This document shows, piece by piece, positions 1-8,626 of a stretch of DNA of 64,000 nt. Every line of letters begins with the position of its first letter. Position 1 is the stretch's first letter. The stretch comes from CBDFKJ01 sp965248805 (lineage in GTDB: Bacteria; Pseudomonadota; Alphaproteobacteria; UBA6615), in contig CBDFKJ010000009.1 of assembly GCA_965248805.1 (NCBI GenBank), positions 1,488,001 through 1,552,000 of the forward strand. Direction: 5' to 3'. The notes beneath the pieces are model-generated. The model was not told the DNA's origin and ran no database searches. It saw only the letters and a program-made list of their open reading frames with translations. The position numbers were made by a program, and so were the translations under genes.

Positions 1-1806
1 CTGTCGCTGGGCAACGCCTTCGACGATGACGACGTGCGCGATTTCGACGCGCGGATACGACGGTTTCTCGGGCTCGGCGAGGACGAGATCGTCGAGCTCG
101 TGGCCGAGCCCAAGATCGATGGGTTGTCGGCCTCGCTGCGTTACGAACGCGGACGCTTCGTTCTCGGTGCCACCCGCGGCGACGGCAGTGAAGGCGAGGA
201 CATCACCGCCAACCTGCGCACGATTTCCGATTTGCCGAAAGCGCTCACCGGTGCCGCACCGGAGGCGATCGAAGTGCGCGGCGAAGTCTATTTGAGCCGT
301 GCCGAGTTCCAATCGATGAACGCGCGCCAAGAAGCGGCGGGCGCGAAGGTGTTCGCCAACCCTCGCAGCGCGGCCGCCGGCAGCGTGCGTCAGCTAGATG
401 CGAGTATCTCCGCGCAACGGCCGTTGCGTTTCTTCGCCTATGGCTGGGGTGAGGTCAGCGAGACCGTCGCCGCGAGCCATTGGGAGTACTTGCAGAAGCT
501 CGACGGGTGGGGTTTCCGGACCAACCCGCTGGCGCGCCTGTGCCGCAGGGTCGACGAGGTGTTCGACCTGTGCGGCGAGTTGGTCGCGCAGCGGGCCAGC
601 CTCGACTACGACATCGATGGTGTCGTCTACAAGGTCAACCGCGTCGACTGGCAGGAGCGATTGGGCTTCGTTAGCCGTGCGCCGCGTTGGGCCATCGCGC
701 ATAAATTCCCGGCCGAGCAGGCACAGACTTCCATCGACGACATCTTGATCCAGGTCGGGCGCACGGGTGCGCTGACACCCGTCGCCGTCCTGCGGCCGGT
801 GACCGTCGGTGGCGTCATCGTCAGCCGCGCAACGCTGCACAATGAGGATGAGATCGCGCGCAAGGACATCCGCGTCGGGGATACGGTCGTGATTCAGCGC
901 GCCGGCGACGTCATTCCGCAAGTCGTCGAAGTCGTCAACGCCAAGCGCGCGAAGAGGTCGAAACCGTTTGCGTTCCCCAGCAAGTGTCCGGTGTGTGAGT
1001 CCGATGCCGTGCGCGACGAGGACGAGGCGGTGCGGCGGTGTATCGGTGGCCTGATCTGCGCGGCGCAAACCGTGGAGCGGTTGAAGCACTTCGTCTCGCG
1101 CAACGCCTTCGACATCGAGGGTCTAGGCAGGAAGCACATCGAGACGTTCGCGGTCGACGGGCTAATAAAAAGCCCGGCAGACATTTTTCGATTGCGCGAC
1201 CACGAGACTGAGATCGCGGCGCGCAAGGGTTGGAAGGAAAAATCCGTTGCCAATCTGCTCGCCGCCATCGAGCAGCGGCGGCGCATTGCCTTGGAGAGGT
1301 TCATTTACGCCCTTGGCATCCGCCAGGTCGGGGAGGCGACGGCGCGGTTGTTGGCGAAGACCTATGGTTCGCTCGCGTCCTGGCGGGCGGCGATGGGCGC
1401 GGCGCAGGACCATGAGGGCGAGGCGTTTGCCGAGTTGATCGACATCGACGGCATCGGCCCCTCGGTCGCCGCCGACATTCTGGCCTTCATGGCCGAAGCG
1501 CATAACCGCACGGTCCTGGACGATCTGGCCCAGGAGCTTGACGTTATTGACTTCGAGCGTCCGGCCGACACGTCTCCTGTGACAGGCAAAACCGTCGTGT
1601 TCACCGGCGCCATGGAACGCATGACCCGGCCCGAGGCCAAGGCGCGCGCCGAGGCGCTGGGCGCCAAGGTCGCGGGCTCGGTGTCGGCGAAGACCGATTT
1701 GGTCGTCGCCGGCCCCGGCGCCGGCTCGAAGCTCAACAAGGCGCGCGATCTCGGCGTCGAGATCATCGACGAGGACGGCTGGATCGCCCTTGTCAGCAGC
1801 GTGTAG
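1..1806 (+). CDS. ligA: NAD+-dependent DNA ligase LigA, 5' end outside window
   Basis: Seals nicks in replication and repair using NAD+. The frame is open from base 1, so about the first 90-110 residues are missing; 601 residues remain, against roughly 690-700 for the family. The adenylation nucleophile lies in VAEPKIDG, with the Lys codon at 112-114. After the OB fold a four-cysteine zinc finger is intact (Cys codons at 985, 994, 1039 and 1057). Helix-hairpin-helix repeats follow (IEGLGRKHIE, IDGIGPSVA), and a BRCT domain starts at about base 1576 (TGKTVVFTGAM). The gene converges on the SRPBCC gene and overlaps its 3' end by 14 bases. The order of domains leaves no real alternative. Confidence 0.97.
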   Translation: MSLGNAFDDDDVRDFDARIRRFLGLGEDEIVELVAEPKIDGLSASLRYERGRFVLGATRGDGSEGEDITANLRTISDLPKALTGAAPEAIEVRGEVYLSRAEFQSMNARQEAAGAKVFANPRSAAAGSVRQLDASISAQRPLRFFAYGWGEVSETVAASHWEYLQKLDGWGFRTNPLARLCRRVDEVFDLCGELVAQRASLDYDIDGVVYKVNRVDWQERLGFVSRAPRWAIAHKFPAEQAQTSIDDILIQVGRTGALTPVAVLRPVTVGGVIVSRATLHNEDEIARKDIRVGDTVVIQRAGDVIPQVVEVVNAKRAKRSKPFAFPSKCPVCESDAVRDEDEAVRRCIGGLICAAQTVERLKHFVSRNAFDIEGLGRKHIETFAVDGLIKSPADIFRLRDHETEIAARKGWKEKSVANLLAAIEQRRRIALERFIYALGIRQVGEATARLLAKTYGSLASWRAAMGAAQDHEGEAFAELIDIDGIGPSVAADILAFMAEAHNRTVLDDLAQELDVIDFERPADTSPVTGKTVVFTGAMERMTRPEAKARAEALGAKVAGSVSAKTDLVVAGPGAGSKLNKARDLGVEIIDEDGWIALVSSV

Positions 1807-2281
1807 TCGCGGTGTGCAAGAGCGTCAGTCCGCCGCCTTCGCCATCGGGTCCGGCCTCGTCATCGCCGCCGCCGGCGGCGATGACGAGGCGCCCGGTGTA
1901 GTGAATCCAGCCCTTGTTGTGCATGGCCACTTGATCGGCAGGAAGTCCGCTGTGGGTCAGGGTCAAATTGGTGCCGGCGTCCGTCGGCGCCAGATCGATC
2001 GCCACCTCGGATGAGCCCGGCGGCACAGCCGAGTTCTCACCCTCCCAACCCCAGCTGAACACGATGCGCGAGTTGGGCGTAACTTCCCGGTATTCGCCGC
2101 GAGCGATGTTGCCGCGCGTCACGTCGACCAGATAGATCCCGCCGGGCCGCGGGTCGATGTCGTGCGACACGCCCATCCAGCGCGCCATCTTGTCGGGGTC
2201 GGTGAAGAACGCGAACACGGTCGCTGGCGCCGCCTCGATGTAGACTTCGCGGTGGATGATGTCGCTCACTTGTTCTTGCAT
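1793..2281 (-). CDS. SRPBCC (AHSA1-like) domain protein
   Basis: A 162-residue protein of the START/SRPBCC helix-grip fold, annotated in many genomes as Activator of Hsp90 ATPase homolog 1-like. Typical family features are EVYIEAAPATVFAFFTDPDKMARWMG at the N-terminus (first strand and helix), a central RGEYREVTPNSRIVFSW strand pair, and GWIHYTGRL near the C-terminus. The ligand is unknown. The last ~25 residues are Gly/Asp-rich and run into the end of ligA on the other strand, so the tail is probably not conserved. It is the last gene of a three-gene unit behind an ArsR-type repressor; ArsR-SRPBCC pairs are common, which suggests control by that repressor. Confidence 0.88.
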   Translation of the reverse strand: MQEQVSDIIHREVYIEAAPATVFAFFTDPDKMARWMGVSHDIDPRPGGIYLVDVTRGNIARGEYREVTPNSRIVFSWGWEGENSAVPPGSSEVAIDLAPTDAGTNLTLTHSGLPADQVAMHNKGWIHYTGRLVIAAGGGDDEAGPDGEGGGLTLLHTATTRC

Positions 2282-2310
2282 GGCCTCTGTCCTCTTCGAG
2301 TTTCCGGTGT

Positions 2311-2874
2311 TCAGCCTCTGCCGCCGGGCAGCAGGTCATAGAAACTGAATACGCTGCAGAATTTGTCGCCGGGACCGAATGGCGCGCTGGCGTGGCGCTC
2401 GATCGTGCCATCGGCATTCCTGTGAAAGGTGCTGACACCCGGCCACGGCTGACCTTCATCGGATTCGAACCCCATGTCCTTGAACAGCGAGGTGTCCTTG
2501 GCCGAAACCGTGCGGAACTTCCAACCCCGCGCGGTCGCATGGGCCCGCTGGGCGTCGATATCGTCGGGGCTGGCGAGCGCGAAGGAGGCGCGTTGTTCGA
2601 GCCTCGGATAGATGGCGTTGAAGCCGTCCGCCCACATCGTGCAGTAGCCGTACGACCGGCCCATGTTGTGGATCAGGATCAGATCGTCCTTGTCGCCGAA
2701 CAGGCTTGACAGCGTGACCGCCGCACCGGTGCCGCCGGTCAGCGTATAATGGTCGACCGGCTCCCTCGGTCGCCGCGCGCGCAGGTCGGCAAGTCTCGTG
2801 TCCAGCTCTTGGATCTGTTTTTGGACGCCGACAATCTCGGCATCGATCGTGTCTGCGGTCTCATTGGTGCTCAT
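2311..2874 (-). CDS. DUF899 family thioredoxin-like protein
   Basis: A 187-residue protein of the DUF899 family, which has a thioredoxin-like fold. The N-terminus is a short coiled coil (about residues 12-35, IVGVQKQIQELDTRLADLRA). Then come the family motifs LSSLFGDKDDLILIHNMG, YGYCTMWADGFN and WPGVSTFHRN. The usual CxxC pair is absent; a single Cys lies in YGYCTMW and another near the C-terminus (KFCSVFSFYDLLPGGRG). No reaction is established for the family. It sits 4 bases downstream of the ArsR gene and 29 bases upstream of the SRPBCC gene, all on the same strand, so the three are very likely one operon. Confidence 0.88.
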   Translation of the reverse strand: MSTNETADTIDAEIVGVQKQIQELDTRLADLRARRPREPVDHYTLTGGTGAAVTLSSLFGDKDDLILIHNMGRSYGYCTMWADGFNAIYPRLEQRASFALASPDDIDAQRAHATARGWKFRTVSAKDTSLFKDMGFESDEGQPWPGVSTFHRNADGTIERHASAPFGPGDKFCSVFSFYDLLPGGRG

Positions 2875-2878
2875 TTCG

Positions 2879-3211
2879 CTATTCCTTTCCTCCGCGTCGG
2901 TGGTTCGTGCAGGCCTCAGCCTCCGCGGCGGCCTTGAGCCGTGCCAACCGGGTGTCCCAAAAGCCTTCCAGCCACGCCCGCACGGCCGCCATCGACTGCT
3001 GATTGGCGCGGTAGTAGCGGCGTGTTCCCGCCGGCCGCATGGTCACCAGCCCGGCATCGCGCAGCACCCTCAGGTGCTGCGAAATCGCCGGCCGGCTGAT
3101 GTCGTAGTGCGAAGCGATTTCGTTGGCGGTGCACTCGGCCTCCCACACTATTTGCAGGATGCTGCGGCGTGTGGCGTCGGCGAGCGCGCGCAGCTGTTCG
3201 TCCATAAGCAT
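2879..3211 (-). CDS. ArsR-family winged-helix transcriptional regulator
   Basis: A 110-residue DNA-binding repressor. It shows the ArsR layout: LADATRRSILQIV at the start, then the helix-turn-helix TANEIASHYDISRPAISQHLRVLRDAGLV (about residues 28-57) and the wing RPAGTRRYYRAN. There is no ELCVCDL-type metal site, so it belongs to the non-metal branch that usually accompanies SRPBCC proteins; the C-terminal helix WLEGFWDTRLARLKAAAE is typical of that branch. It is the first gene of the operon with the DUF899 and SRPBCC genes and is divergent from the cyclase gene. Two ATGs (3211 and 3205) are possible starts. A palindrome directly upstream is a likely operator. Confidence 0.93.
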   Translation of the reverse strand: MLMDEQLRALADATRRSILQIVWEAECTANEIASHYDISRPAISQHLRVLRDAGLVTMRPAGTRRYYRANQQSMAAVRAWLEGFWDTRLARLKAAAEAEACTNHRRGGKE

Positions 3212-3220
3212 ACTGTAACC

Positions 3221-3258
3221 ACTTGCTTACGTAAGTGTCAACTTACATTTATGTGAAT
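3221..3258. promoter_or_regulatory. Probable ArsR operator between divergent genes
   Basis: The 62-base gap between the ArsR gene and the cyclase gene contains the perfect 10-base palindrome CTTACGTAAG at 3226-3235 and a further half-site, ACTTAC, at 3241-3246 followed by ATTTATGTGAAT. ArsR-family dimers bind imperfect palindromes of this kind over their own promoter. The placement suggests autoregulation of the ArsR operon and possibly control of the cyclase gene. The motif is seen; binding is inferred. Confidence 0.5.
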
Positions 3259-3273
3259 GCTGTAGGGTGAGCG

Positions 3274-4428
3274 GTGATGTCCGATGACCGATCAATCGAC
3301 GGCCCTGTCCAGGCCGTAGGGGACTGGCTGGCGCTGGCGGCAGCGCGCGAAGTGAGCCCCGCCTCGCTGCTGGCCGCGTTGTGCAGCCGGCTAGTGAGAA
3401 TGGGAACACCGCTCGATGGCGCGACGCTGCATTTGCGCACGCTGCATCCGCTGTTGGCCGGCACGACCTATGAATGGTCGCGGGCCTCGGGGCAGGCGAC
3501 CGAGCGTGTGCTGTTCCATGGCACGACCGGCTTCGCGCCGCTGCTCGAACCGGCCACGGCGCCAGGCGGAATACAAGACGCCGCACGGGTGATCGGCGGT
3601 CAACCTCAGGCACGCGAGGCTGATCTGCTTGTGACCGCAATCGTGCTTTCGGACGGCTCTCGCCAAGCGGCCACCTGGCAGGCCGAGAAAGCGTTCGATG
3701 AACGTCAGATCGGGATGCTTATCGAGTTGGCGTCGCGCTTGGCCGGACCGCTGGAGATCATCGTCGCGCGTCAGGCCGCCGCAACATTGCTTGCGACCTA
3801 TCTGGGCCGCCGCAGCGGCGCGCGCGTACTGTCCGGCGAGATCCGGCGCGGCAGCGGCGAGACCATCAACGCCGTCATCTGGACGTCCGACTTGCGTGGC
3901 TTCACCACGCTTTCCGAGAGGTTGGCGCGCGACACCTTGATCGCCCTGTTGAACGCCCACTTCGAGCGGCTTGCGGCACCGATCAAGGCGTTTGGCGGCG
4001 AGGTCCTGAAGTTCATTGGCGACGGGCTGCTGGCGATCTTTCCGATCCCCGAACTCGGCCAGGAACGGGCGTGCACGGGTGCGCTGAATGTCGTGCGCGC
4101 AGCCCGAGCGGCGATGGCGACACTGGCAGCCGAGCACACGGCCGCAGGCTTGCCGGTGCTCGATTTCGGTGTGGCGCTGCATGTCGGTGACGTGATGTAC
4201 GGCAATGTTGGCGCGCCCGATCGGCTCGATTTCACTGTCATCGGGCCGGCGGTCAATTTCGCCAGCCGCCTGGAAGCGGAATGCAAACGCCTGGGCACGC
4301 CTGTGCTGGCGTCGGCCGCGTTCGCCGCCGCCGCTCCGCAACCGCTGGCGTGTGTCGGCGACGTGCGGCTCGCCGGCATCGACGCGCCGGCCGCGATCTA
4401 CACCCTGCCGGAACTGGTGGAAGGCTAA
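3274..4428 (+). CDS. Class III adenylate/guanylate cyclase domain protein
   Basis: A 384-residue protein that should make a cyclic nucleotide from a nucleoside triphosphate. The N-terminal ~190 residues form a sensor-like region of a type often found before cyclase domains, without membrane segments. The class III catalytic domain runs from about residue 197 to 380. Both metal Asp sites are present (TSDLRGFT and FIGDGLLAIFP), as are the Lys/Asp pair expected for ATP (EVLKFIGDG; DFTVIG) and the transition-state Asn/Arg (NFASRLE). This favours cAMP as product, by family rules. It is divergent from the ArsR operon and converges on the aminopeptidase gene with a 4-base overlap at a terminator hairpin. 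The signal it senses cannot be read from the sequence. Confidence 0.9.
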   Translation: MMSDDRSIDGPVQAVGDWLALAAAREVSPASLLAALCSRLVRMGTPLDGATLHLRTLHPLLAGTTYEWSRASGQATERVLFHGTTGFAPLLEPATAPGGIQDAARVIGGQPQAREADLLVTAIVLSDGSRQAATWQAEKAFDERQIGMLIELASRLAGPLEIIVARQAAATLLATYLGRRSGARVLSGEIRRGSGETINAVIWTSDLRGFTTLSERLARDTLIALLNAHFERLAAPIKAFGGEVLKFIGDGLLAIFPIPELGQERACTGALNVVRAARAAMATLAAEHTAAGLPVLDFGVALHVGDVMYGNVGAPDRLDFTVIGPAVNFASRLEAECKRLGTPVLASAAFAAAAPQPLACVGDVRLAGIDAPAAIYTLPELVEG

Positions 4429-6455
4429 ACGCGACCCAGCGGCTGGGTCGCCGTTTCCAACCACTCCCGCGTGGCGGTGTCGACCTGCGGGCCGATCTCG
4501 CGAGCGACGCGGATGTGGTAGGCGTCGAGCCAGGCGATTTCTTCGGCGGTCATCAGATCGCGATCGATCAGCGCGCGGTCGATCGGCGCCAGGGTCAGGG
4601 TCTCGAAGCCGAGTAGGGGACGCTCGGCCCCGTCCGGCGCCGGCGCCTCGACCACCGTGACCAGGTTCTCGATGCGGATACCGAAGGCGCCTTCCTTGTA
4701 GTAGCCGGGCTCGTTGGACACGATCATGCCGGGTTCGAGCGCGGCGCCGGCGGCGCGTTTGGCGATGCGCTGCGGGCCCTCATGCACGCCGAGATAGCTG
4801 CCGACACCGTGGCCGGTGCCGTGGTCGTAGTCGAGACCGGCCTGCCACAGATACTGCCGCGCCAAGGCGTCGAGTTGACCGCCGGTGGTACCGGCGGGGA
4901 AGCGCGCCGTGGCGATGGCGATATGGCCCTTCAGCACGCGCGTAAAGCGGTCGCGCATCTCCGCCGTCGGCGTGCCGATGGCGACGGTGCGGGTGACGTC
5001 GGTCGTGCCGTCCAGATACTGCGCGCCGGAATCGACCAGGTACAGCGACCCCGATTCAAGTGCCCGGTTGCTGTCCGGTGTCACACGGTAGTGCACGATG
5101 GCGCCGTTGGGTCCGGCGCCGGAGATCGTGTCGAAGCTCAGGTCTTCCAGCGCTCCGGTCTCCGCGCGCAGCGCGGCGAGCTTGTCGACGGCGTCGATCT
5201 CGGTCGGGTCGCTCTGCGCGGCCTCTTCCGTTAGCCAGGCGAGGAAACGCGTGAGTGCTGCGCCGTCGCGACGGTGGGCCGCGGTCGTGCCGGCAATCTC
5301 GGTCGCGTTCTTGCGCGCCTTGGCGAGGGTGCACGGATCGGCTCCGGCGACCAACTCGGCCCCGGCGTCCGTAACGCGGTTGCAGATCCACGCCGCCGTC
5401 ACGTTCGGGTTCGCCATCACCCGAGCACCGGCCGCGCCGAGTGCGTCGATCGCGGACCCCAGCTCTTCGGGATTGCGTACGGCCACGCGGTTGCCGAGAT
5501 GCGCTTCCGTGCCCGGCGCCAACTTGCGCTTGTCGACAAACAACTCGGCGCTCTCGTCGGCGCGAAGAATGGCATAGCCGAGAGGCAGCGGCGTGTGCGG
5601 CACATCGCCGCCGCGGATGTTGAACAGCCAGGCGAGGTTGTCGGGCTGGGTGATGATCAGCGCCTCGGCGCGCTCCTTGGCCATAGACTGTGCGATCTCG
5701 GTACGCTTGTCGGCCGCCTCGCGGCCGGTATAGCGGATATCGTGCGGTACAACCGGGCTGATCGGCGGCGGCGGCTGATCGGTCCAAACCGCGTCGATTG
5801 GATTGGACTCGCACGGCACCAACTCGGCCTGCGCCTGAGCACACGCCTTCCGCAGCCGATCGATCTGGCTGTTGGTGTGCAGCCAGGGGTCGTAGCCGAT
5901 ACGCCCTCCCGGTTTCAGATGCGTGCTCAGCCATTCCGAGACCGGCTCGTCGGCAACGTTATGGAATCTATAGGTCTCGGCGTCGGCCTGCTGGCGGACC
6001 TGCAGCGTATAGCGTCCATCAACGAAGATCGCCGCCTCGTCGGCCAGCACCACGGCGTGGCCGGCCGATCCGGTGAAGCCGGTCAGCCAGGCCAGACGCT
6101 CGGCTCGAGGCGGCAGGTATTCGCCTTGGTGCTCGTCGGCATGTGGCACGATGAAGCCGTCGAGGCCCTGATCGCGCAGCGCGCCTCGGACAGCCGCCAG
6201 CCGATCCGTGAAAGGGGGTCCGTTCGACCGCGTCTGCGCCGCCAGCTCGATGCGCAGAGCGCCAAGCGCGGCCTTCAAGCCCGGGTCGAGACGCGGCGCG
6301 ACCAGGACCATCCACCGGTCTTGGTCGAGGCCGTCCGGCGCGGCCAGCACGCCGGCGATCAATGTGCGCAGGCCCGCCGCGTCGTATGGGCTTCCAGCCT
6401 CCCGCAGGGCGGCGCTCAGGCGGTCGTCATCCAAGGGTAACGGGCTCGATTGCAT
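4425..6455 (-). CDS. Xaa-Pro aminopeptidase (M24B, aminopeptidase P)
   Basis: A 676-residue cytoplasmic metallopeptidase that removes N-terminal residues preceding proline. It has the long eukaryote-like aminopeptidase P layout: an extra N-terminal segment of ~75 residues, two creatinase-like N-domains (the first starting about FTDRLAAVRGAL) and the C-terminal pita-bread domain. All five metal ligands of M24 are visible: Asp in LVDSGAQYLDGTTDVTR (two), His in HGTGHGVGSYLG, Glu in VSNEPGYY and Glu in GIRIENLV. The C-terminal block after residue ~610 matches the M24 C-terminal extension. It is a single gene, convergent with the cyclase gene and divergent from the YciI genes. The symbol pepP is used for the shorter E. 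coli type, so I leave it blank. Confidence 0.95.
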   Translation of the reverse strand: MQSSPLPLDDDRLSAALREAGSPYDAAGLRTLIAGVLAAPDGLDQDRWMVLVAPRLDPGLKAALGALRIELAAQTRSNGPPFTDRLAAVRGALRDQGLDGFIVPHADEHQGEYLPPRAERLAWLTGFTGSAGHAVVLADEAAIFVDGRYTLQVRQQADAETYRFHNVADEPVSEWLSTHLKPGGRIGYDPWLHTNSQIDRLRKACAQAQAELVPCESNPIDAVWTDQPPPPISPVVPHDIRYTGREAADKRTEIAQSMAKERAEALIITQPDNLAWLFNIRGGDVPHTPLPLGYAILRADESAELFVDKRKLAPGTEAHLGNRVAVRNPEELGSAIDALGAAGARVMANPNVTAAWICNRVTDAGAELVAGADPCTLAKARKNATEIAGTTAAHRRDGAALTRFLAWLTEEAAQSDPTEIDAVDKLAALRAETGALEDLSFDTISGAGPNGAIVHYRVTPDSNRALESGSLYLVDSGAQYLDGTTDVTRTVAIGTPTAEMRDRFTRVLKGHIAIATARFPAGTTGGQLDALARQYLWQAGLDYDHGTGHGVGSYLGVHEGPQRIAKRAAGAALEPGMIVSNEPGYYKEGAFGIRIENLVTVVEAPAPDGAERPLLGFETLTLAPIDRALIDRDLMTAEEIAWLDAYHIRVAREIGPQVDTATREWLETATQPLGRV
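4431..4456. terminator. Bidirectional intrinsic terminator hairpin
   Basis: GCGACCCAG (4431-4439), loop CGG and CTGGGTCGC (4443-4451) make a perfect 9-bp stem, flanked by AAAC on the left and CGTTT on the right. It sits where the cyclase gene and the convergent aminopeptidase gene end, overlapping the last codons of the aminopeptidase. The T-run is short on both strands. Confidence 0.6.
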
Positions 6456-6590
6456 GCTGCAAAGCTAGGGACGCACCGGCGCGATGACAAGAATCGCGCG
6501 AGCGGATCACGCGATTGTCGAATTTGCCCGCGATTAAACGTCATTACCATGATGAGACGTTGTCCATTGTAAATCCAAAAGGAGGCCGAG

Positions 6591-6944
6591 ATGGAGTACG
6601 CGCTACTGATCTATGAGAATGAGGCCGAGGCGGCGGCGCGACCGGATGCGGACAAGGCACAGATGTCCGCCGACTACGGTGTTTACACGAAGTCGCTCGT
6701 CGATGCCGGCGTCATGAAGTCGGGCAATGCGCTGCAACCGACGCCCACCGCGACAACGGTACGTGTGCGTGACGGCGAGACGCTGAACGCCGACGGCCCA
6801 TTCGCCGAGACCAAGGAGCAGTTCGGCGGCTACTATGTCATCGACTGCAATAACATCGACGAGGCGCTGGCCTGGGCGGCCAAGGTCCCGAGCGCCAAGG
6901 GCGGGTCGGTCGATGTACGGCCGGTCATGGTGTTCGATCAGTGA
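6591..6944 (+). CDS. DGPF-motif (YciI-like) protein, first copy
   Basis: A 117-residue YCII-related protein of the DGPF subgroup (COG3795). The name-giving motif is present as DGPFAETKEQFGGYYVIDC, and the first strand MEYALLIYENE and last strand GSVDVRPVMVF complete the ferredoxin-like fold. No reaction is proven for the subgroup. A strong ribosome binding site, GGAGG at 6581-6585, fixes the start. It is followed by a paralog and an ECF42-type sigma gene; genes for DGPF proteins are the characteristic neighbours of ECF42 sigma factors, so it is probably in the regulon or operon of that sigma factor. Confidence 0.92.
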   Translation: MEYALLIYENEAEAAARPDADKAQMSADYGVYTKSLVDAGVMKSGNALQPTPTATTVRVRDGETLNADGPFAETKEQFGGYYVIDCNNIDEALAWAAKVPSAKGGSVDVRPVMVFDQ

Positions 6945-6955
6945 ACGGTGCGTGG

Positions 6956-6982
6956 CCGCGGGGAACAAAACGTTCCCCGCGG
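6956..6982 (+). other. Intercistronic hairpin between the two YciI genes
   Basis: CCGCGGGGAAC (6956-6966), a 5-base loop AAAAC, and GTTCCCCGCGG (6972-6982) form a perfect 11-bp stem in the 53-base gap between the two DGPF genes, 15 bases before the second start codon. There is no T-run, so it is more likely an mRNA processing or stability element, or a brake on translation of the second gene, than a terminator. Confidence 0.6.
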
Positions 6983-6997
6983 GCCGAGGACGGAGGA

Positions 6998-7345
6998 ATG
7001 GAGTTCCTGCTGCTGGTTTATGAAGACGAGCGGCGCGCCGCGGCGTTCACCGGTGCAGAGCGCGAGCGGGAGTACGACGCCTATCGCGCGTATACACGGT
7101 CGCTCGTCGATGCCGGCGTGTTGCGGGCCGGCAATGCGCTGATGCCGACGACCGCAGCCAGCAACGTGCGTCGCCGTGAAGGCGAGGCACTAATGCTCGA
7201 CGGCCCGTTCGCGGAGACCAAGGAGCAATTGGCCGGCTACTACCTGATCGACTGTTCGAGCGCCGAGGAGGCGCGGATTTGGGCCAGCAAGATGCCCGCG
7301 GCGGCGACCGGCACCGTCGAAGTGCGACCGATCCTCAATTATTGA
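6998..7345 (+). CDS. DGPF-motif (YciI-like) protein, second copy
   Basis: A 115-residue paralog of the preceding gene. It carries the same signature, DGPFAETKEQLAGYYLIDC, the same opening strand MEFLLLVYEDE, and EVRPILNY at the end. The ATG at 6998 is preferred over an upstream in-frame ATG at 6941 because the family begins at this strand and GGAGGA stands directly before it, close to the ATG. The protein starts 53 bases after the first copy, with a strong hairpin between them, and its stop is 24 bases before the sigma factor start. Tandem duplication of DGPF genes next to an ECF42 sigma factor is commonly seen. Its substrate is unknown. Confidence 0.92.
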   Translation: MEFLLLVYEDERRAAAFTGAEREREYDAYRAYTRSLVDAGVLRAGNALMPTTAASNVRRREGEALMLDGPFAETKEQLAGYYLIDCSSAEEARIWASKMPAAATGTVEVRPILNY

Positions 7346-7368
7346 GGAGCAAGGCAATCGGGCGGAGC

Positions 7369-8626
7369 ATGGATGCCGCAGGCCAGGAGGATGCAGACGC
7401 TCCTGCAAGCGCTGCAATCGAGCGGGCGTTTCGCGATGACTACGGCCTGGTCCTTTCCGCCCTGACCGGGGAGTTCGGCGATCTGGCGCTGGCCGAAGAT
7501 GCACTTCAGGATGCGCTGGCGATCGCTTTGGAGCGTTGGCCCGGCGACGGCGTGCCGGCCCGGCCCGCCGCGTGGGTCGTCACGGTGGCACGGCGCAAGG
7601 CGATCGACGCGCTGCGTCGACGCGCGACGCAGTCCGCCAAACAGGCGGAAATCCTTGTGCTTGCGGGGGATGATGCAAATGAGCCCGGCAGCGACCAGGT
7701 CATTCCCGATCGCCGGCTTGAGCTCATGTTTACATGCTGCCACCCGGCCTTGTCGCTACAGGCGCAGGTCGCGCTGACGCTCAAGGCCGTGGGCGGATTG
7801 CCGACGCCGCGTATCGCCCGCGCGTTCCTGACACCCGAGGCCACGCTGGCGCAGCGCCTGGTCCGTGCCAAGCGCAAGATCCGCGATGCCGGCGTGCCGT
7901 TTCGCGTGCCGCCCGAGGAGCTCCTGCCGCGCCGGCTCGAGGCGGTGAACCTGGTTCTCTATCTCATCTTCAATGAAGGCCACACCGCGTCTGCGACCGC
8001 GGAGCAGGAGCGCCGCGCGCTGTGCGACGACGCCATTGGCCTGGCGCGACTGCTGGTCGCCTTGATGGCCGAGGCGCCGGAGGCATGCGGCCTGCTCGCG
8101 TTGATGCTGTTGCAGCAGCCGGGGAGCGCGCGTCGATGCGCAGGGCGGGATCGTGCCCCTCGACCAGCAGGATCGAACCCTTTGGGATCACCAGCTGATC
8201 GAAGACGGACTGTCGATGCTTGGCCGTGCCGCGAAGCACCACCGGCCGGGGCCCTATCAGATCCAGGCCGCGATCGCAGCCACCCACGCCCGCAGCCGCG
8301 GCGCCGATGATACGGATTGGCCCCATATCGTCGACCTCTACGACGCCCTGGTGCGGTTGCAGCCGTCGCCCGTTGTGGCACTCAACCGCGCCGCAGCGCT
8401 GGCCATGGCCGTGGGGCCGGAAGCGGGGCTTGAGGCCATGGCGGCCGCGCCACTGGGCGTGGTGTTGCAGGACTATCAGCCCTATCACGCCGCCCGCGCC
8501 GATCTGTTGCGTCGGGCGGGCCGCCGCGACGAGGCCGCGGCGAGCTATCGGCGCGCAATGGAGTTGACCGATAGCCCCGCGGAGCGGGCATTTCTGCAAC
8601 GGCGGCTCGCACAAATAGGTGAATAG
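7369..8626 (+). pseudogene. ECF42-type RNA polymerase sigma factor, frameshifted
   Basis: The N-terminal part (frame from 7369) holds sigma region 2 (ALAEDALQDALAIALERWP; TVARRKAIDALRR) and region 4 (LTLKAVGGLPTPRIARAFL, then LAQRLVRAKRKIRDAG). From about 8115-8135 the reading frame changes and the C-terminal TPR-like extension continues in another frame to 8626 (DQQDRTLWDHQLI, then ALVRLQPSPVVALNRAAAL, AERAFLQRRL). DQDRxxWD-like and TPR segments are the hallmark of ECF42, where the extension is reported to be needed for activity. The 1258-base span is one base more than a multiple of three, so the net change is +1 (or -2). The unshifted frame would run on to a stop at 8310 and give an unrelated tail. 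This may be a real mutation or a base error near GGGG at 8121. Confidence 0.85.

Noticed and set aside
5274..6440. 388-codon frame antisense to the aminopeptidase gene
   Set aside because: Shadow of a strongly conserved gene on the other strand; composition typical of antisense frames.
6538..6566. AACGTCAT…ATGAGACGTT as operator before the first DGPF gene
   Set aside because: The halves need a 2-base bulge to pair; not distinguishable from chance.
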